64,000 bases of DNA from Microbotryum silenes-acaulis (lineage: Eukaryota > Basidiomycota > Microbotryomycetes > Microbotryales > Microbotryaceae). Both the position numbers and the translations under genes were made by a program. Below are positions 9,351 to 21,600 of the stretch, one piece after another; within the stretch, counting starts at the first letter, position 1, and the number at the start of each line of letters is the position of its first letter. Below the pieces are notes generated by a model that was not told the DNA's origin, did no database searches, and saw nothing but the letters and a program-made list of their open reading frames with translations. Location of the stretch: positions 1,426,001 through 1,490,000 of the forward strand of contig QPFY01000004.1 of NCBI GenBank assembly GCA_003665825.1, read 5' to 3'.

Positions 9351-11556
9351 ATGTCCCATCATCCTTTACAAGCGACGGCGTTCCCTTCCGATGCGGAGGC
9401 GCACTTCTTTGTGCTCGCGAGTGGGAACCGCCTCTCCGTCGTCTCGACCGAGTCTGACGAGTTGAGTCCCGGGCGACACTGAGCTGAGCTCTTGCTTTCG
9501 GATTCCGAATGAGCTGATCGGGTTCATCGTTCGCATCTTACAGAGGTATGGCGATCACCTCGACTGCGCAAGACCACCAAGGCCTGATCCGTTTGGTCGC
9601 CTGCCACGGCACGCGCTACATCGTCTCAACGGGCGAGGACAAGATGCTGAACGTGTACGAATACCAAGCCAAGACCGTTCCCTCTGAGGAAGAGCAGGAC
9701 GAGGAAAAGGAGCAGGAAGTCACCGACTCGAAGATGGAGGAGGCTTCGGCTCCCAAGGGGAAGCTCGAGTTGCGAAGCTCGCGCGAGTTGGTCAAGAGGG
9801 CCAATGCGATGCAGGTCACGGAGAAGGGGGAGATCCTTGTAGGCGACAAGTTTGGGGATGTTTATGTGTAAGTTCATGCAGAGCTGTCGGTGGTGAACCG
9901 GGGATTAGAACGAAAAGCTGACCCCCGATATCTCGTTCAGCTACCCCCTCCTCGCATATCCCGTCGACCCCACCGCCGCCACCACCACCACGACGGACGA
10001 GACCAACCCCAAAAGTCCCAAAGCGCAACCCATCCTAGGCCACGTGTCGATGCTCAACGCGCTCGTCCACGTCCCCGCCGCACCCGATTACGGCCTCCCT
10101 CACGACCTCATCGTCACCGGCGATCGGGACGAGCATGTCCGCGTCTCCCGTTACCCGCAGGGACACATCATTGACAAGTTCTTGTGGGGGAGTCAAAAGT
10201 CAGTCCGACGATGGGACTTGAGCTTGGGATGTGGGCAAGTCCGTCCCGATGCTGATTCCATTCGTTCCCGATTGGGATCCTTTGCCTGAAGCAGATTCGT
10301 TACTGCGCTTCTGTACATCCCCGCGACTTTGGCGTTCCCTACACCGCTGATCATCTCTGGCGGAGGTGACTCGACCCTCCAAGTGTGGAATCTCGCTAGT
10401 GGAAAGCTTTTGAACAGATTCGGGATCCAGGATTCGTTGGAGAAGTACATCGTCGTCGGACCTGAATTGCCGACGCCTGTTCCGGCGGGGAGGAGGAAGG
10501 ACAAAGCTCAGGGTGGGGGGAGGAAGAAGAAGGGGAAGCAGGTCGAACAGGAGGAAGGACAAGGAGAAGCCGAGGAGGACGTCTTGGTTGTGAATGAGGA
10601 CGAACAGTTTGAGGTTGTCGAAGAGACGGAGCAGACTGAAGCGGCTCAGACGGGAGGAGTTCAGCTCCCTACCGGATTAGGAGTGACCCACCTTGAATTC
10701 GTCGGTGGGCATTCGCATCGTGCTGGTCCGGGGGTCATCGTCGCTGCCGCTGGGTGAGTGTAACTTCAAGGCTATCGATTGGAAGTGTCCTCTGTACTGA
10801 CGGTACCCTGCTTTGATCATCAGCTGCACGGCCCTACTTTACATCCCTGTTGAACTTTTGCTCGGTCAACCGACGCAACGGACGACTCAAATCGTTGATT
10901 ACTCTCATCCCGTTTTGGCCCTTTGCGGACGACCGAACGAAGATGAGCATCCTTTCTCTTTAGCCAAGACGGACTTCCACGTCACGATCGACCTTACCCG
11001 ACCGAAGAAGTCCGAGTCCTCGACTCTGGAGGGAGAAGACGCAGAAGAAGAAACCGAACGTTGTGCGCTCCAACAAGCCTCTTACGAACTCGTGCCCGAC
11101 CAACCCGAAGGATCCTTCTCCGGCGAGATGGAGTTGATCTGGGACCAAGCGCTCGTCCGTATCGCCCGAGAAGCCGCTCTCCCCACGACGACGAAGGATC
11201 GTGCACCGGACGTGTCGAGTTTGTACCCCGTTTTGTCGTTGTTGCATCATCCGGATACCAACTTTGAGGTGTTGGCTGCAGCGGGGGGTAAGAACATGGA
11301 AGCGGAGGGGGGTACGAATGGGAAGAGTGTTTCGGTGTGGAAGTCGGTGGCAAGAGGATGGGGACAGAAGAGGGGGGCGGACGCGAAGGGGGATGCTGCG
11401 GAGGGGGATGCCGAGGAGGGGGATGCCTTTAGGAAGAGAAAGGGGAAGAGGGCGGCGGGAAGGGCCGAGATTCAGAGGAGGTTGGAGTTGGAGCAGGAGA
11501 GGTTGAAGAACTTGCAGACCGGTGCGGAAGGAGAGAACAAGGCGATGGAAGAGTAG
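9351..11556 (+). CDS. TRM82: tRNA (guanine-N7) methyltransferase non-catalytic WD40 subunit
   Basis: WD-repeat partner of the Trm8 methyltransferase, which makes m7G46 in tRNA. Five exons (9351-9460, 9544-9867, 9941-10198, 10295-10753, 10824-11556) give 627 residues. Family hallmarks are LVACHGTRYIVSTGEDKMLNVYE, ILVGDKFGDVYVYPL, ILGHVSMLNALVHVP, LIVTGDRDEHVRVSRYP and LIISGGGDSTLQVWNLASG. The blades are interrupted by long charged, low-complexity inserts (an EEEQDEEKEQE stretch near residue 95, a Lys/Arg- then Glu-rich segment near 300) and a KGDAAEGDAEEGDAF-rich basic tail, making it longer than yeast Trm82 (about 444). The first intron uses a weak donor (GTTGAG), so that junction is the least certain. 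It lies in tandem about 300 bp after RPE1. Confidence 0.9.
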
Positions 11557-11642
11557 ACTCTGGTTTTTTGAAATGAAGGGGGATCTTGATATACCGATTA
11601 CAACAATGTTAATTCCATCTAATGCTACCAAGTGCTTAGTCT

Positions 11643-12328
11643 CTAATCACACCTCCCATCCTTCCACCCATCCCTCCACCTCTGGCCGACATTATCGCAA
11701 TCGAAAGGTGTCTTCCCCAGTCGTTGATTGACCTCGTTGTGTACCTGACAAAGCCACAGTTCCAACGAAGTCCTCCCTCCGTTTACCGCTTGTTCAGGGG
11801 GGTGTTGTTGGATGTATTTGCCCAGTTCGTCGGCGCACATCCCACAGGGGTACAAAGTCGGGAGAGAATTGAGGAGAGATAGCATCGAGGTACGTTGGTT
11901 CGCCGAGGGAGCTGGGGGAAAGTAAGAAGCGGTGGTGTGGAGGAAAGCCCAGGTGTGACGACCGAGTTGTTCGACGTCTGGGGGACAATCGGTCGGGGCA
12001 GCGTTCGACTCGGTCGTGTCTACGGAGGCCAAAGTGGTGGCAGCTGCGTCTGCTCCTGCTGCAGTTCCTGTCTTGGGTATCTTCTTTTTGGTCTTGCCCG
12101 CAAATGTGGACCATGCAGCCGATGAAGTACAAATCTGCGCAAGGTAGAAGTCGTTAGCTCTCGAAGCGCTACTGGTCGAGAGTGGTGTTGGCGGTCGATG
12201 ACGAAGCCCCGGCCGACGGTTGACGTTACCTTGCAGGGTGTTCCATCCGGGTTGAGGACCGTCCCCGGTGGGTACTTTGATCGAGCGGCGGCCATTTCTG
12301 GCGTTTCTTTTCCCTCGCCTGCGACCAT
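11643..12328 (-). CDS. ERV1: FAD-linked sulfhydryl oxidase Erv1/ALR
   Basis: Oxidises Mia40 in the mitochondrial intermembrane space disulfide relay and passes electrons to cytochrome c. Two exons (12328-12230 and 12134-11643) give 196 residues. Visible elements: GTVLNPDGTPCKICTSS, the shuttle Cys pair near the N terminus; CPPDVEQLGRHTWAFLHT, start of the FAD helices; YPCGMC, the redox-active CxxC; and LWLCQVHNEVNQRLGKTPFDC, the HN..VN FAD contacts within the structural C-x16-C. I chose the ATG at 12328 (MVAGEGKETPEM); another in-frame ATG at 12295 would still keep the shuttle cysteines. Frame upstream of 12328 stays open but has no ATG close by. Divergent from TYR1. Confidence 0.92.
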
Positions 12329-12704
12329 TTTTACGGTGCCGTGTGGGGGTTCGGAAAAGGCGAAGGCCAATCCTGGAAGGACGACGACGACGGACTCGGC
12401 TGCGATCTCGGCCGGGCTCCACTTTTCTTCGGTCCGAAGCGCGCGGAGGCGACCGGACTTGTGGCAGTTCGTGCCCGGGGTAATTGATTCTTCCCCTCCC
12501 CCACATCACTCCAGCCAGGATAGCGCACAGCATTTTCGCCCCCCCCCCCCCCCCGTGACTTGGTTCACCACGTTCAACGATCATCTCTCCACAGACCCTA
12601 AGCTGCGCCCCATCTGAACTCTTTAAAGCCCGTCCGAGCAGCCGAATCGCGCGAGTCAAAAGCCCATTCACCGACTTGGCATCACAAAACATACTTCGAA
12701 CATT
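12329..12704. promoter_or_regulatory. Divergent promoter region ERV1/TYR1 with a poly-C run
   Basis: 376 bp separate the two start codons. A run of 16 cytosines at 12539-12554 sits in the middle. No TATA box is obvious. A 474-codon open frame crosses the region on the minus strand, but it is only an extension of the ERV1 exon frame. Confidence 0.45.
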
Positions 12705-14532
12705 ATGGCCGCCAACACCCAGTCCAGCCGACCGGTCATCGGACTGATCGGTATGGGAGAGATGGGCAAGATGTACGCCGAGGCATTGTCCAAAGCGGGC
12801 GGCAGCACGTAAGTCACCATTCCGTTCCCATTCCCCACTCCTCCCGAGAGCTCGGAGCTGATACTCAGGGTGCTTGACGGACGCAGAATACATGTCTGTG
12901 ACTTGCCTTCCAAGTATGATCAACTGGTCGAGTACTGCAAAGGTATCGAAATCCGCCCGCTTACGCGAACCCCGAGTCGGCCCAAGGTGCTCTTCGCCCC
13001 CACTCCACCCTATCTGACTGACACTTTCACACGACCCTCCCTCAGGCAAGCCGGGCTTGGTCCCCATGGTCGATGGTCATCACGTCTCGAGATCGAGTGA
13101 TTTCATCGTCTACTCCGTCGAAGCCGAATACCTCGATGCCGTCGTCAAACAGTACGGTCCATGTTAGTCTTTTCTTAATCGACAGGACCTGCATCTCTTG
13201 CTTCTGAAAAGGAGCTCACCTTGGAACGTACTCCCTCTAGCAACCAAGATGGGAGCCATTGTTGCAGGACAGACCTCGGTCAAGGCGCCAGAACGAGCCG
13301 CGTTTGACAAGCATCTACCGAGCGACGTCAAGATTGTGTCGATCCATTCGCTGCATGGGCCGACCGTTTCCCCAGAGGGGCAGGCTTTGGTGAGTTATGA
13401 AAACCCTGACGATCCTGATCGCGCCGCCGTTGTGACATCTGATTTCATCTCACACAGATCATCATCCAACATCGGGCTTCGCAAGCAGAGGTGCGAATTG
13501 TCGAGCAAATCCTCGCGCCGCTCAAATCTCGCTACGTCCACCTCACCTATGACGAACACGACGAGGTGACGGCCAACACTCAAGCCGTCACCCATGCCGC
13601 CTTTTTGACGTGAGTGACTCGATCAACTCGGAGTCTGACATAGCAGCTGACTTGAGTCAGGTCGAGACAGCATGGGGACAGCTTGGAGGTGTATGCAGTC
13701 CTTCCCGTGGGAGACGGGGCGCTACATCGGTGGGATCGAGGTCGTCAAGATCAACATCGCGCTCCGGATCTACGCAGCCAAGTGGCACGTCTACGCCGGC
13801 CTCGCGATTCTGAACCCGACCGCCAAGAAGCAGATCAAGCAATATGCCCAAAGTGTCTCCGAGCTGTTCAAGCTCATGATCATCGGAAAGGAGGACGAGT
13901 TGAGGGAACGAGTGTTCGCGGGTCGCGATTACGTCTTTACGCGCGATGCCGACGGCAACTCACCCGCACCAATCCTCTTGTCCGACAAGGCCTTGGACAA
14001 GTTCGAGATTGGCGCACCGGAAGCAAGCCCTGCCCCGAGAGCGAACTCGCACTTGTCGTTGTTGGCCATGGTTGACTGCTGGCATGCGCTCAAGATCCGT
14101 CCCTTCGACCATTTGGCGATTGGCGCGACCCCCGTCTTCCGATTCTGGATCGGTGTCGCAGAATACCTCTTCCGTTCCGAAGAGCGACTTGAACATGCGA
14201 TCCATTCGGCCGTCAATGACATCACCCATCGATCTGATGATGCTGAGTTCCTTGTCGCTGCGCGAGGTTGGAGTGAGTGCGTCGGCTACGGTAATTTCGA
14301 GGCGTACAGGCTGAGGTTCGAGGAGACGGCCAAGTTCTTTGAGCCGAGGTTCGAGTAAGTTGCTTATTTTTTGTTCCGTTCGGTCCCAGATTTTTTATCT
14401 GATGGTTTGCTGACACCTGCCTGTGACGCATTCGCCTCTAGGGAGTCGAGGAAACAGAACGCGGCCATGTTCAAGTTCCTGGCCGAGGAACCGGTGCGCG
14501 CGGCGCAGGGCAAAGTCGAGCTGTCGTCTTGA
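12705..14532 (+). CDS. TYR1: Prephenate dehydrogenase (NADP+)
   Basis: Converts prephenate to 4-hydroxyphenylpyruvate in tyrosine biosynthesis. Multi-exon; the protein starts MAANTQSSRPVIGLIGMGEMGKMYAE, with the Rossmann GMGEMG loop at about residue 16. Later family motifs are DFIVYSVEAEYLD, TKMGAIVAGQTSVKAPE, VKIVSIHSLHGP (catalytic His region), YDEHDEVTANTQAVTHAAFL and MGTAW. The C-terminal helical dimerisation domain follows (ETGRYIGGIEVVKINIALRI, SLLAMVDCWHALKIRPF), ending KVELSS. Short introns interrupt the N-terminal half; the large exon runs from about 13662 to 14355, and a last exon from about 14441 to 14532. The order of motifs matches yeast Tyr1. Confidence 0.93.
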
Positions 14533-14899
14533 ACGTAGTTTAACACCGTGGTTTTGGAGTGCAGTACCAGTCTAGCAGTGCAAAACTTCAACTCGACACA
14601 TATTTTGATATTTGAAGAGAACATCCGTGCCGTGTCAAAGAGGAGAAAGGGAAGGAACATTAATTGCACCACAAGCGCGTCTCTGGACCTTCTCGCTCGT
14701 CCTGCTACTTCACGTGGCAGCCGCCGTAGCCTTGCGGCTGTAATGGTCGTCCCTCAGGGAACGTCGCATTGATCTATTTGGGACTCACTATCCGTTGCTC
14801 GCCATCCCTAATCCTTGGATTGGGGATTAAAAGCCTTTAGCGATCTGGTCGTGAACTCGAGGTTCCTTGAAGCCCGTCTGCGCAAGCGGGCAGGGTGAT
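14533..14899. other. Convergent intergenic region
   Basis: About 370 bp between the TYR1 stop and the stop of the possible small minus-strand gene. No supported gene. There is a short imperfect palindrome near 14808-14830 (CCCTAATCC...GGGGATTA), possibly part of a 3' end signal. Confidence 0.35.
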
Positions 14900-15187
14900 T
14901 CAGGGTTGAATTTGACGCGTATCATTGGCCCTCCAATGAACTTTCGGTAGTTCCGTCAGACCGGATAACGGGGCAGGCGGTGCGCGCTCAGCCTTGGGTT
15001 CTTCCATCGACCAGAGCATCGTTTGGCTGGTGGTCGCTTCCTTGACTTCGTCGAGGGCTGCCTTGAAGATGCGGCGTGATGGCCCCAGTGCGATGAACTC
15101 TTTTTTGCGCTCGTGTAGTTACTTTTTTTTTGACTCGGTTCGGTGATTCTCTCTTGGACTTACTTCCATAAAAAGACGAGGCATCAT
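14900..15187 (-). CDS. Possible small spliced protein of unknown function
   Basis: Exon 2 (15109-14900) reads RKKEFIALGPSRRIFKAALD, then VKEATTSQTMLWSMEEPK, and ends at TGA; composition and third-position bias look coding. It joins in phase, through a 54-nt intron (donor GTAAGT, branch-like TAACTAC, acceptor CACGAG), to a frame containing MMPRLFME, giving 77 residues from the ATG at 15187. Upstream of that ATG the same frame is strongly hydrophobic (IRIVIIYAAAAFQLLPATLS), so the true protein may begin further up with a membrane segment after an unresolved 5' exon. No family recognised. Its neighbours are TYR1 (convergent) and a hypothetical gene (divergent). Confidence 0.4.
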
Positions 15188-16098
15188 ACAAGAAAGTGTT
15201 GCGGGAAGGAGTTGAAAGGCCGCTGCTGCGTAGATGATCACGATCCGGATCGATCGAGAAGGTCGCCTTTTCCAGCAGGGGCAAAAAGCTTGACCGATCA
15301 GCAAATTGCCTTGTGTGCTCACCACGCTACCCGATGGTGCCGCGATTAGGGAAGAGGTTTCATATCGAGAGGAGTCAGCTGTACACAGGAGCCAAGATCG
15401 TCCGTCGATCCGAAGCGAAACATCATCATCTACTCAGGAGGTACTTCACGGGAATCAGAGCGTCGGTCGACTCAAGGCCAGTGGCGCCGGAGAGGGCAGC
15501 CGAGCTCTAATCGCCGATGCTTCCAAGATCGTCGCATAAACTACTGAACCCCGAGTTCCATGGATCACCGTCTCCGAAACGGCGGCGAAAGGGTGGAAGG
15601 CCTTCTGATTGGTGCGCAATCGTCGATGGCATGTAGCCTCGGTCGGGGCGAGCTAGTCGATGCAGAGTGGTGAATCCCGATTCGCTGCCGATCGCCCTTT
15701 CTGACTTTTCGCGCACCGCCGGGCGCGTGAATTCCTAGTCGCGACGCGACGCGATTCTCTTGAACTCTAGCGAGCAGCCTTTCGTCTTCGAGAAGTCGCA
15801 GCCGTGGTTCGCCTCCTACCTCGTACCGACTTGCGCTGTTCCCCTCCTTCCCCCTCCCACCCCCATCATACACACCACCTCAAACACGTGTGCATACTTC
15901 GAGAGTCTACCACCACCCTGCTTTGCTTCTCCACCGCGCACAACTCACGTTCCCAACTATAGCCCCTCTCTTATCCAAGTCGTCGGATCGTCGATTTCCG
16001 TCGTCGGCGCCGGCAAGTCACGGCTCTCTTCTCGCCGCGTGCCCGCCCGCGCCGCCCACCGCCCAGCCGAGTGCCCGAACCCGCCACTGCTCGCTACG
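15188..16098. other. Divergent upstream region with pyrimidine-rich leader
   Basis: About 900 bp. The part nearest the next gene (about 15825-16090) is rich in C and T on the plus strand with many CCC and CTC runs, as expected of a fungal 5' leader. An open frame from about 15760 runs into that gene, but the first well-placed ATG is at 16099. Confidence 0.4.
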
Positions 16099-18233
16099 AT
16101 GCGACCGACCAACATGCATATTGAGATGCCTGCCCGACTCTCATTGGCCATGGCTATCGATCATACGACGCGAACGTCCTCGGCCTCGACGCCGTCGTCA
16201 TCACACTCGTCGTCCGGGTCGTCGGCGTCGTCGTCGTCTTCATTCGCCTCACGCGACGCGACGAGCCATCCGTCGGTCAACGATGACGACACTCTCCTCG
16301 CCTCGGCCGCCGCGCCCGCCGCTCCTTCATTAGCTTGGACTTGCTTGGCCCCTTCTCATGGCCTCAGAGCTTCCCCTTCGACAGCCATGCACGACGATAC
16401 ACCCCCGACTACACCCCTCATGACCCATCCACCCGGGACCAGCTTGGCCATGTTTGGCGCCGGCGCCGGGCGACGACCTTCTTTGCTGCGCCGAGACTCT
16501 TCTGTCTCGTCCGCGGCGAGCTCGGTCGGCGACGAGGACGACACGGTCGAGTGGACGAGCGAAGAGCAGAACAAGATCAAGAACGTGAGTTGTCTTGTCG
16601 TGACAACTGGCTGTGCTCCCATCTCGGCTTGCGCGTCCCCGCCCCGGGCTCAATGACAAATCGTGCTGACCCTTACCCTGCGCATAGGTCCTCGAGGAGT
16701 ACATCGAGTCGGTCGAACACGCCCCCTTCTCGTCGACAGGTCCACCGCCTTCCAATCTGACTTCGCTCGTCGCGCGTGCCGTCATGCGAGCGAACAAGCA
16801 CGAGCTCCAGGCGAGCACTCTATCGCAGGCCCTGGCCAACGGTCCAGTGGCGCCAAAGAACGAGTCGCGTCCTCAAAAGTGGCGACATGGAGTGCGAAGC
16901 ACGCGAAGAAAGGTGTTGGCTATGGGTGAGTCATATTTATACATCGTTCCCGCCTTCCACGTGACGTCCCATTCTGACCCTCTACGTATCCTCACCCTGC
17001 GCAGTCAAGGAGAAGCAACACGAGGCGATCGAGAGCACGCCGCGTCAAGACCTCGACGACACACCGCGTCGCAAGCCCCTGGCTCGTCAAGGGTCAATGG
17101 ACTTCTTGCCCGAGGCTCGAAATGTCGCCGCCGTCGCGAGGTAAGCTCCAGCGGGATTTCCTCGAACTTGGCGAGTTCTTCAAAGCTGACCTCTTCTTTT
17201 CCCCACCAGGCTCGGATCCAAGCTGCGTCGTGCAGAACAAGCTGGCCCGCCACTTTCAGCTTCGGCCACCAACTCGTACACATCACGTCCGCGTGCGTTC
17301 CGTACCGCATCCCTCTCTTCGATTGCCGGCTCTCCTACCCAGCCGCCGAAAGCACCGATGCGTCCTCGGCCTCCTGGATCACCAATCAAGGCCCCTCGCA
17401 TGCAACGCATCGGATCCGATTCGACGGGCCTGCACCACGCCGAATTCGCTCACTTGCCTTCGCCAGGCGCTTCGACCACGGGGATGCTCTGGTCGGAACC
17501 TTCGTCATCAAGCTCGAACTCGATCTTTGACCTCTCCTTTGGAGGCTACGCCAGCCCGGTCGTCACGCCCAAGCGAGGATCGGAACTCGGCAGCGCATTT
17601 ATGAGCCCTGCAGCGGGGGCGGCGTACCCTTCGCCCGTTTCGCAAAAGCGAGCCAAGCACCATCATTTGGCTTTGCAGGACGCGCCTTCCCTCAGCCTGG
17701 CTTCGCCTTTCGAGACACCGTTCCCTACCGGCGTACAGAACCTGGCGCCCGCGTTCGGTAGCGCCCCTCCCTCGGCACCGAGGATTGTTCGACCCGGCCC
17801 CTCGCCGATCAAGCGTCGCACCGGCGGTCGATTGGGCATGTCGCAGTCTTGGGCAGATCACACCTCTGCGCCACCGACGTCGTCATCCTCACCGGATGAC
17901 CCGACTACCACGTCCGCGTTTGGCTTCGGTGCTGCTCTCGACGCCCAACGCCTACACCCTAGCTCTTGCCTTAACTCACTCGACGCCCCCGCTCATTCTC
18001 GCTCGCCCTCCCCCTTCGACATGAACGGAACCCCGAGCCCCCTCAGCTCGACCTTCGATCTCAACGACCTCAGTCTCGACGCCCTCGACGAGTCACAGCA
18101 CGGCAAGACCAATAGCTTCACTGCCTCGAGCCGAACGTCGTATTTTGAGCCGAGTAACTCTTCGCAATCGCTCAGTGACAAATTGAGGGACTGGGATGGA
18201 AGGACCAACCATGCGCTTCAGGTGCACAAGTGA
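16099..18233 (+). CDS. Serine/proline-rich hypothetical protein
   Basis: Four exons (16099-16584, 16688-16925, 17005-17140, 17210-18233) give 627 residues starting MRPTNMHIEM. I do not recognise it. Residues 30-60 are nearly all Ser with Thr, Ala and His. A more ordered section follows around residues 155-215 (VEWTSEEQNKIKNVLEEYIE, SLVARAVMRANKHELQASTL), probably helical. The remainder is disordered, rich in Ser, Pro and short basic patches (SPIKRRTGGR, SPVSQKRAKHHH), with many SP and TP sites that could be phosphorylated by proline-directed kinases. All three introns have good donors (GTGAGT or GTAAGC), so the gene model is firm even though function is open. A regulatory role tied to phosphorylation is speculation. 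Confidence 0.7.
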
Positions 18234-18654
18234 TCAGCAGCAGCATCTCATCTATGACTTTTCGTCATCTTTTCCAATTCCCATGACTCGACATATATAT
18301 ATACGATGTCCTTATTCCGTCCTGCTTCAAACATCCTATACGCGCCTCCGCGCTCGCTTTTCCTGCGTCGAGTTAGACGCCCACCTCCAACATATCCCGC
18401 GATCTTACCCCGGCTTGCGTCTATATCATCCTCCCTCTTCGTGTGTTGCCTCGATATTTCCGTGCTTTGTCTTTCACCTATTTGGTTTCTTGTCGTATAT
18501 ACTATATGTCTCTCTGGCTTGTATTGTCCTGCAAGGCTTTTGCTTTCCCTTCTCACCATCAGTTGAGATGCTTTTTCCGAATCACATGCAGAGTCCAACG
18601 AAGAGATAACTACTGGACGCTCTTCGGTATTACAAAGATCGGTCTCTACAAATC
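18234..18654. other. Convergent intergenic region
   Basis: About 420 bp between two stops. It contains a TATATATATA run near 18293-18303 and T-rich tracts on the plus strand, consistent with 3' UTR and polyadenylation signals. No gene seen. Confidence 0.45.
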
Positions 18655-21600
18655 CTACGACAGATCCACTTCGTCCTCGTCAACGCGATACCCCTCATTC
18701 ACCACCTTGACCTCCGTCACGACCTTCTCCTCCTCGTCCTTTCGTGGTCGACCTCCCATCTTCTTCTTATCCCCGCCATCCCCTCCTCGATCCCAAGCCG
18801 TCGGTCCTTGAGTCTGAAACGTCGGTGGTAGGGAGAGGTACAAATTACCTACGCGTTCGGTAACGTCGCTGTTCTCGTTCGCGGCGATCGCCTTGAGTAA
18901 CATCGCTTCGTGTTGCGCGACCAAGGAGCGGCGGAACGAGCGTGCCCAGAACGTCGACGTCAGTGAGAGGGGCCAGTCGGAGGGAAGTCGCTCTAGGACC
19001 TGTTAAATGGGATGAGAGCGAGCGATGAGCAAGGTGAAAGCAGCGTGATTGAGGAGAAATGTGGTGAACGCACCGATAGAGGATCCAAATGCATGCCCTG
19101 AGCTTGCACCAATGCCGCTACCCGACTCGCCTCTATCGGTGTCATCGAACCCTGCTCCGAGGAGGTCAAACACAAATCTACGACGAGGCGCATCAAATCG
19201 CATTCCCTGCGCTTCACTTCCGCTTCTGTACCGCGTCGCTTGCTCGTTCCTGACGAAGAAGACGAGGGAGGCGTAGGCAAAGCCAAGATTTGGATTGTCT
19301 TCTTGACATCTTGCCCATCAAGCAGATCCCCGTTTTGCCGCGCATACAGGTCAGCCGAGACGAGATCTCCCAGAGAGTGAATGAGCAAGAACAAGGCCTG
19401 TCGGTGGAGTCCCAAGTGTCCATACACGATTGCTCGTTCAAAGACTAGACTCGCTCGCGGGCCCGATTCGAGCTTGGTCTTGATCGCCGCGAGGTCGTAG
19501 TTCTTGGACGTCGAGAGGAAAAGGATCGCCTTGAGCCGCATCCGATCAAAGTCGGCGTGTGGTGCCTCGTGATCGACGCGCGAGCAGATGAAGGAGAGGA
19601 ACGAGGCGCGGTCTTCGACGGAGGTATATGCAGTGGTCTGGTCGCGAGCATGCGCCAGGATCGACGAGTCGGACAGCAGTTCGCCAAGGCTGTCAATGTA
19701 CCGTGTTACCAGGTCAGATTGCAACCGGCCATCGGTATCCTTGCCCTGCAACACCGCGGCTTCGAGATAGACGTCTGCTGCCTCAGGATCGACCGTTTGT
19801 ATCCGTTCGAGCAGTTGCCTCGTCTCGAACTGGATCGATTGCTTGGGGTCCAGGAACAGCCTCAGTCCAAGCTGGCGATCGTGCTTGATCAAAGGGATTC
19901 CGAAGCGGTCGAGAAGGTTCTTGTCCTGAGATTTCCACAAGAGGTTAAATATCCGCTCCGCCCCGCCAGTGTATTGTGCATCCTCGTATGTGCCGTCGAG
20001 GATCTTGGTCCACACGTCCAATGCTCGACTCGTCTCGCCTCGTTGGAGCAAAATCGTCGCCCACGTATCGTACGACCCACTGTCAAGCAACGTCTTTTCC
20101 AGTTCCTGGACGACGCAATCGTTCTTGCCCTCCAGTAAGGCCATCAAATCGTCTCTCCGGTCTTCTTCAGCGTACAACCGGCCCAAAGCAGTATCGACGG
20201 TGATGTCGACTTTTCTCGAATCATCAACCCCCTCGCGGTGAGAGCCCTCCCTTCTTGTCGTGCGCCAGGTCTGGAGGTACGAAAGCAAGCAATCTCGGGC
20301 CGTCATGGTTAGCGTCGCTCGCAACTCCATTGTTGGTGGTGCCGTTTCGACGTCGGGCTTGAGATGCGGCGCGTAATTCTTTTCGAGGTTGGCCATGACT
20401 GTCGGTCGGCAAACGATACGATCAGCGCTGGGTCGGCCCCAAGCTCCTGGGTCTTAAAACTCACTATACTCATCGACGCTCTTCCCCTCTTGCACCTCTT
20501 TCAACACGCCACGGCACACCAACAGATGATCACTTGGACCCATCAAAGGGCTACGTAGGTCGGGGAAGAGACGAATGACTAGCCGCGGGTCGCTACCGGC
20601 CCGGAGGAAGAGCTTGAACGCATCCTGAAAGTGCGTGAGCGCGAGGGAAAGGAAAGCGGCCCGTAGGTAGACATAGGCTAGCTCGGGGTTCTGGGAGGGT
20701 GCAATTGGCGCCCGGTCAGCTCTCCAGGCGGTGGCCTAATTTGACAGCTTCTCCGTATTCGCCTACCTGTATCCGCCCGCCTTTGCTTCCCTTTTCCAAT
20801 TGGTCGGCCAAAGCCAAGGCATCGTCCACTCTCCCTCTGTCCATCAATGCATCCGCTTGCACGGCGAGGGTCAGCGGCGTCAAAGCGTAGAGACTGTTTT
20901 TGCCAACAATGAACGTCCGCGTCACCGATCCTCGACCTCTGCTCTTTTCATTCGCGGCAGGCGAAGAGGGCATCGACGTTCGGCCACCCTTGGATCGCGT
21001 CGGCGTACTCGGCGGTCGATACGAGTCGAGAGTAGTCAGTGGCAGGAGTGGTGTCGAGACGAGTGCGTATTTGTTCGCGCCCGACGCCGCTCCTAAATCG
21101 ACACCCGACCAAGAGTAGGCCAACGACCGGGGTTGTAACCCGAGTGGTGAGGACGAGGTGGGTAGATGTACGACCTGTGCGATCTCCTGACTTCGAAGAG
21201 AGTGGATCTCGACCGTGTTGTTGTGCAAGAGAGCGATGGCGTACGATGGGTCGACAACTGATGTGGCGGGCTCACCGACGTCAGGTCGAACTGCACCGAG
21301 TCAAATGGATAGTCGACATGAACTTACCGAGACTGCGAACGTTGCTGGCCCATTCTAATGTACCCCGACACGGCTCTCCGCTCTCGTTGACGAACAGTCC
21401 GAGCGTCGTGTTGGCCGTGTGGCTCGCCACAAGAAACTCGTTGGTTCCGACGCAAGCAATCGCAGGCCGCTGTCGCGGATCGATGCCTCCTGGCGGGACG
21501 TCAGGCGGATCATCCAGATTCGGAGCCTAGGCATGATGCACGAGTGTCAGCGGCGCCCAAACGAAAGGGGTCGTGCTTCGTCGGCTTACCTGGGATATCG

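Noticed and set aside
11643..13067. 474-codon open frame on the minus strand through the ERV1/TYR1 promoter
   Set aside because: Only the part that matches ERV1 exon 2 is coding; the remainder runs through the ERV1 intron, the divergent promoter and antisense to TYR1 exon 1, with unrelated composition.
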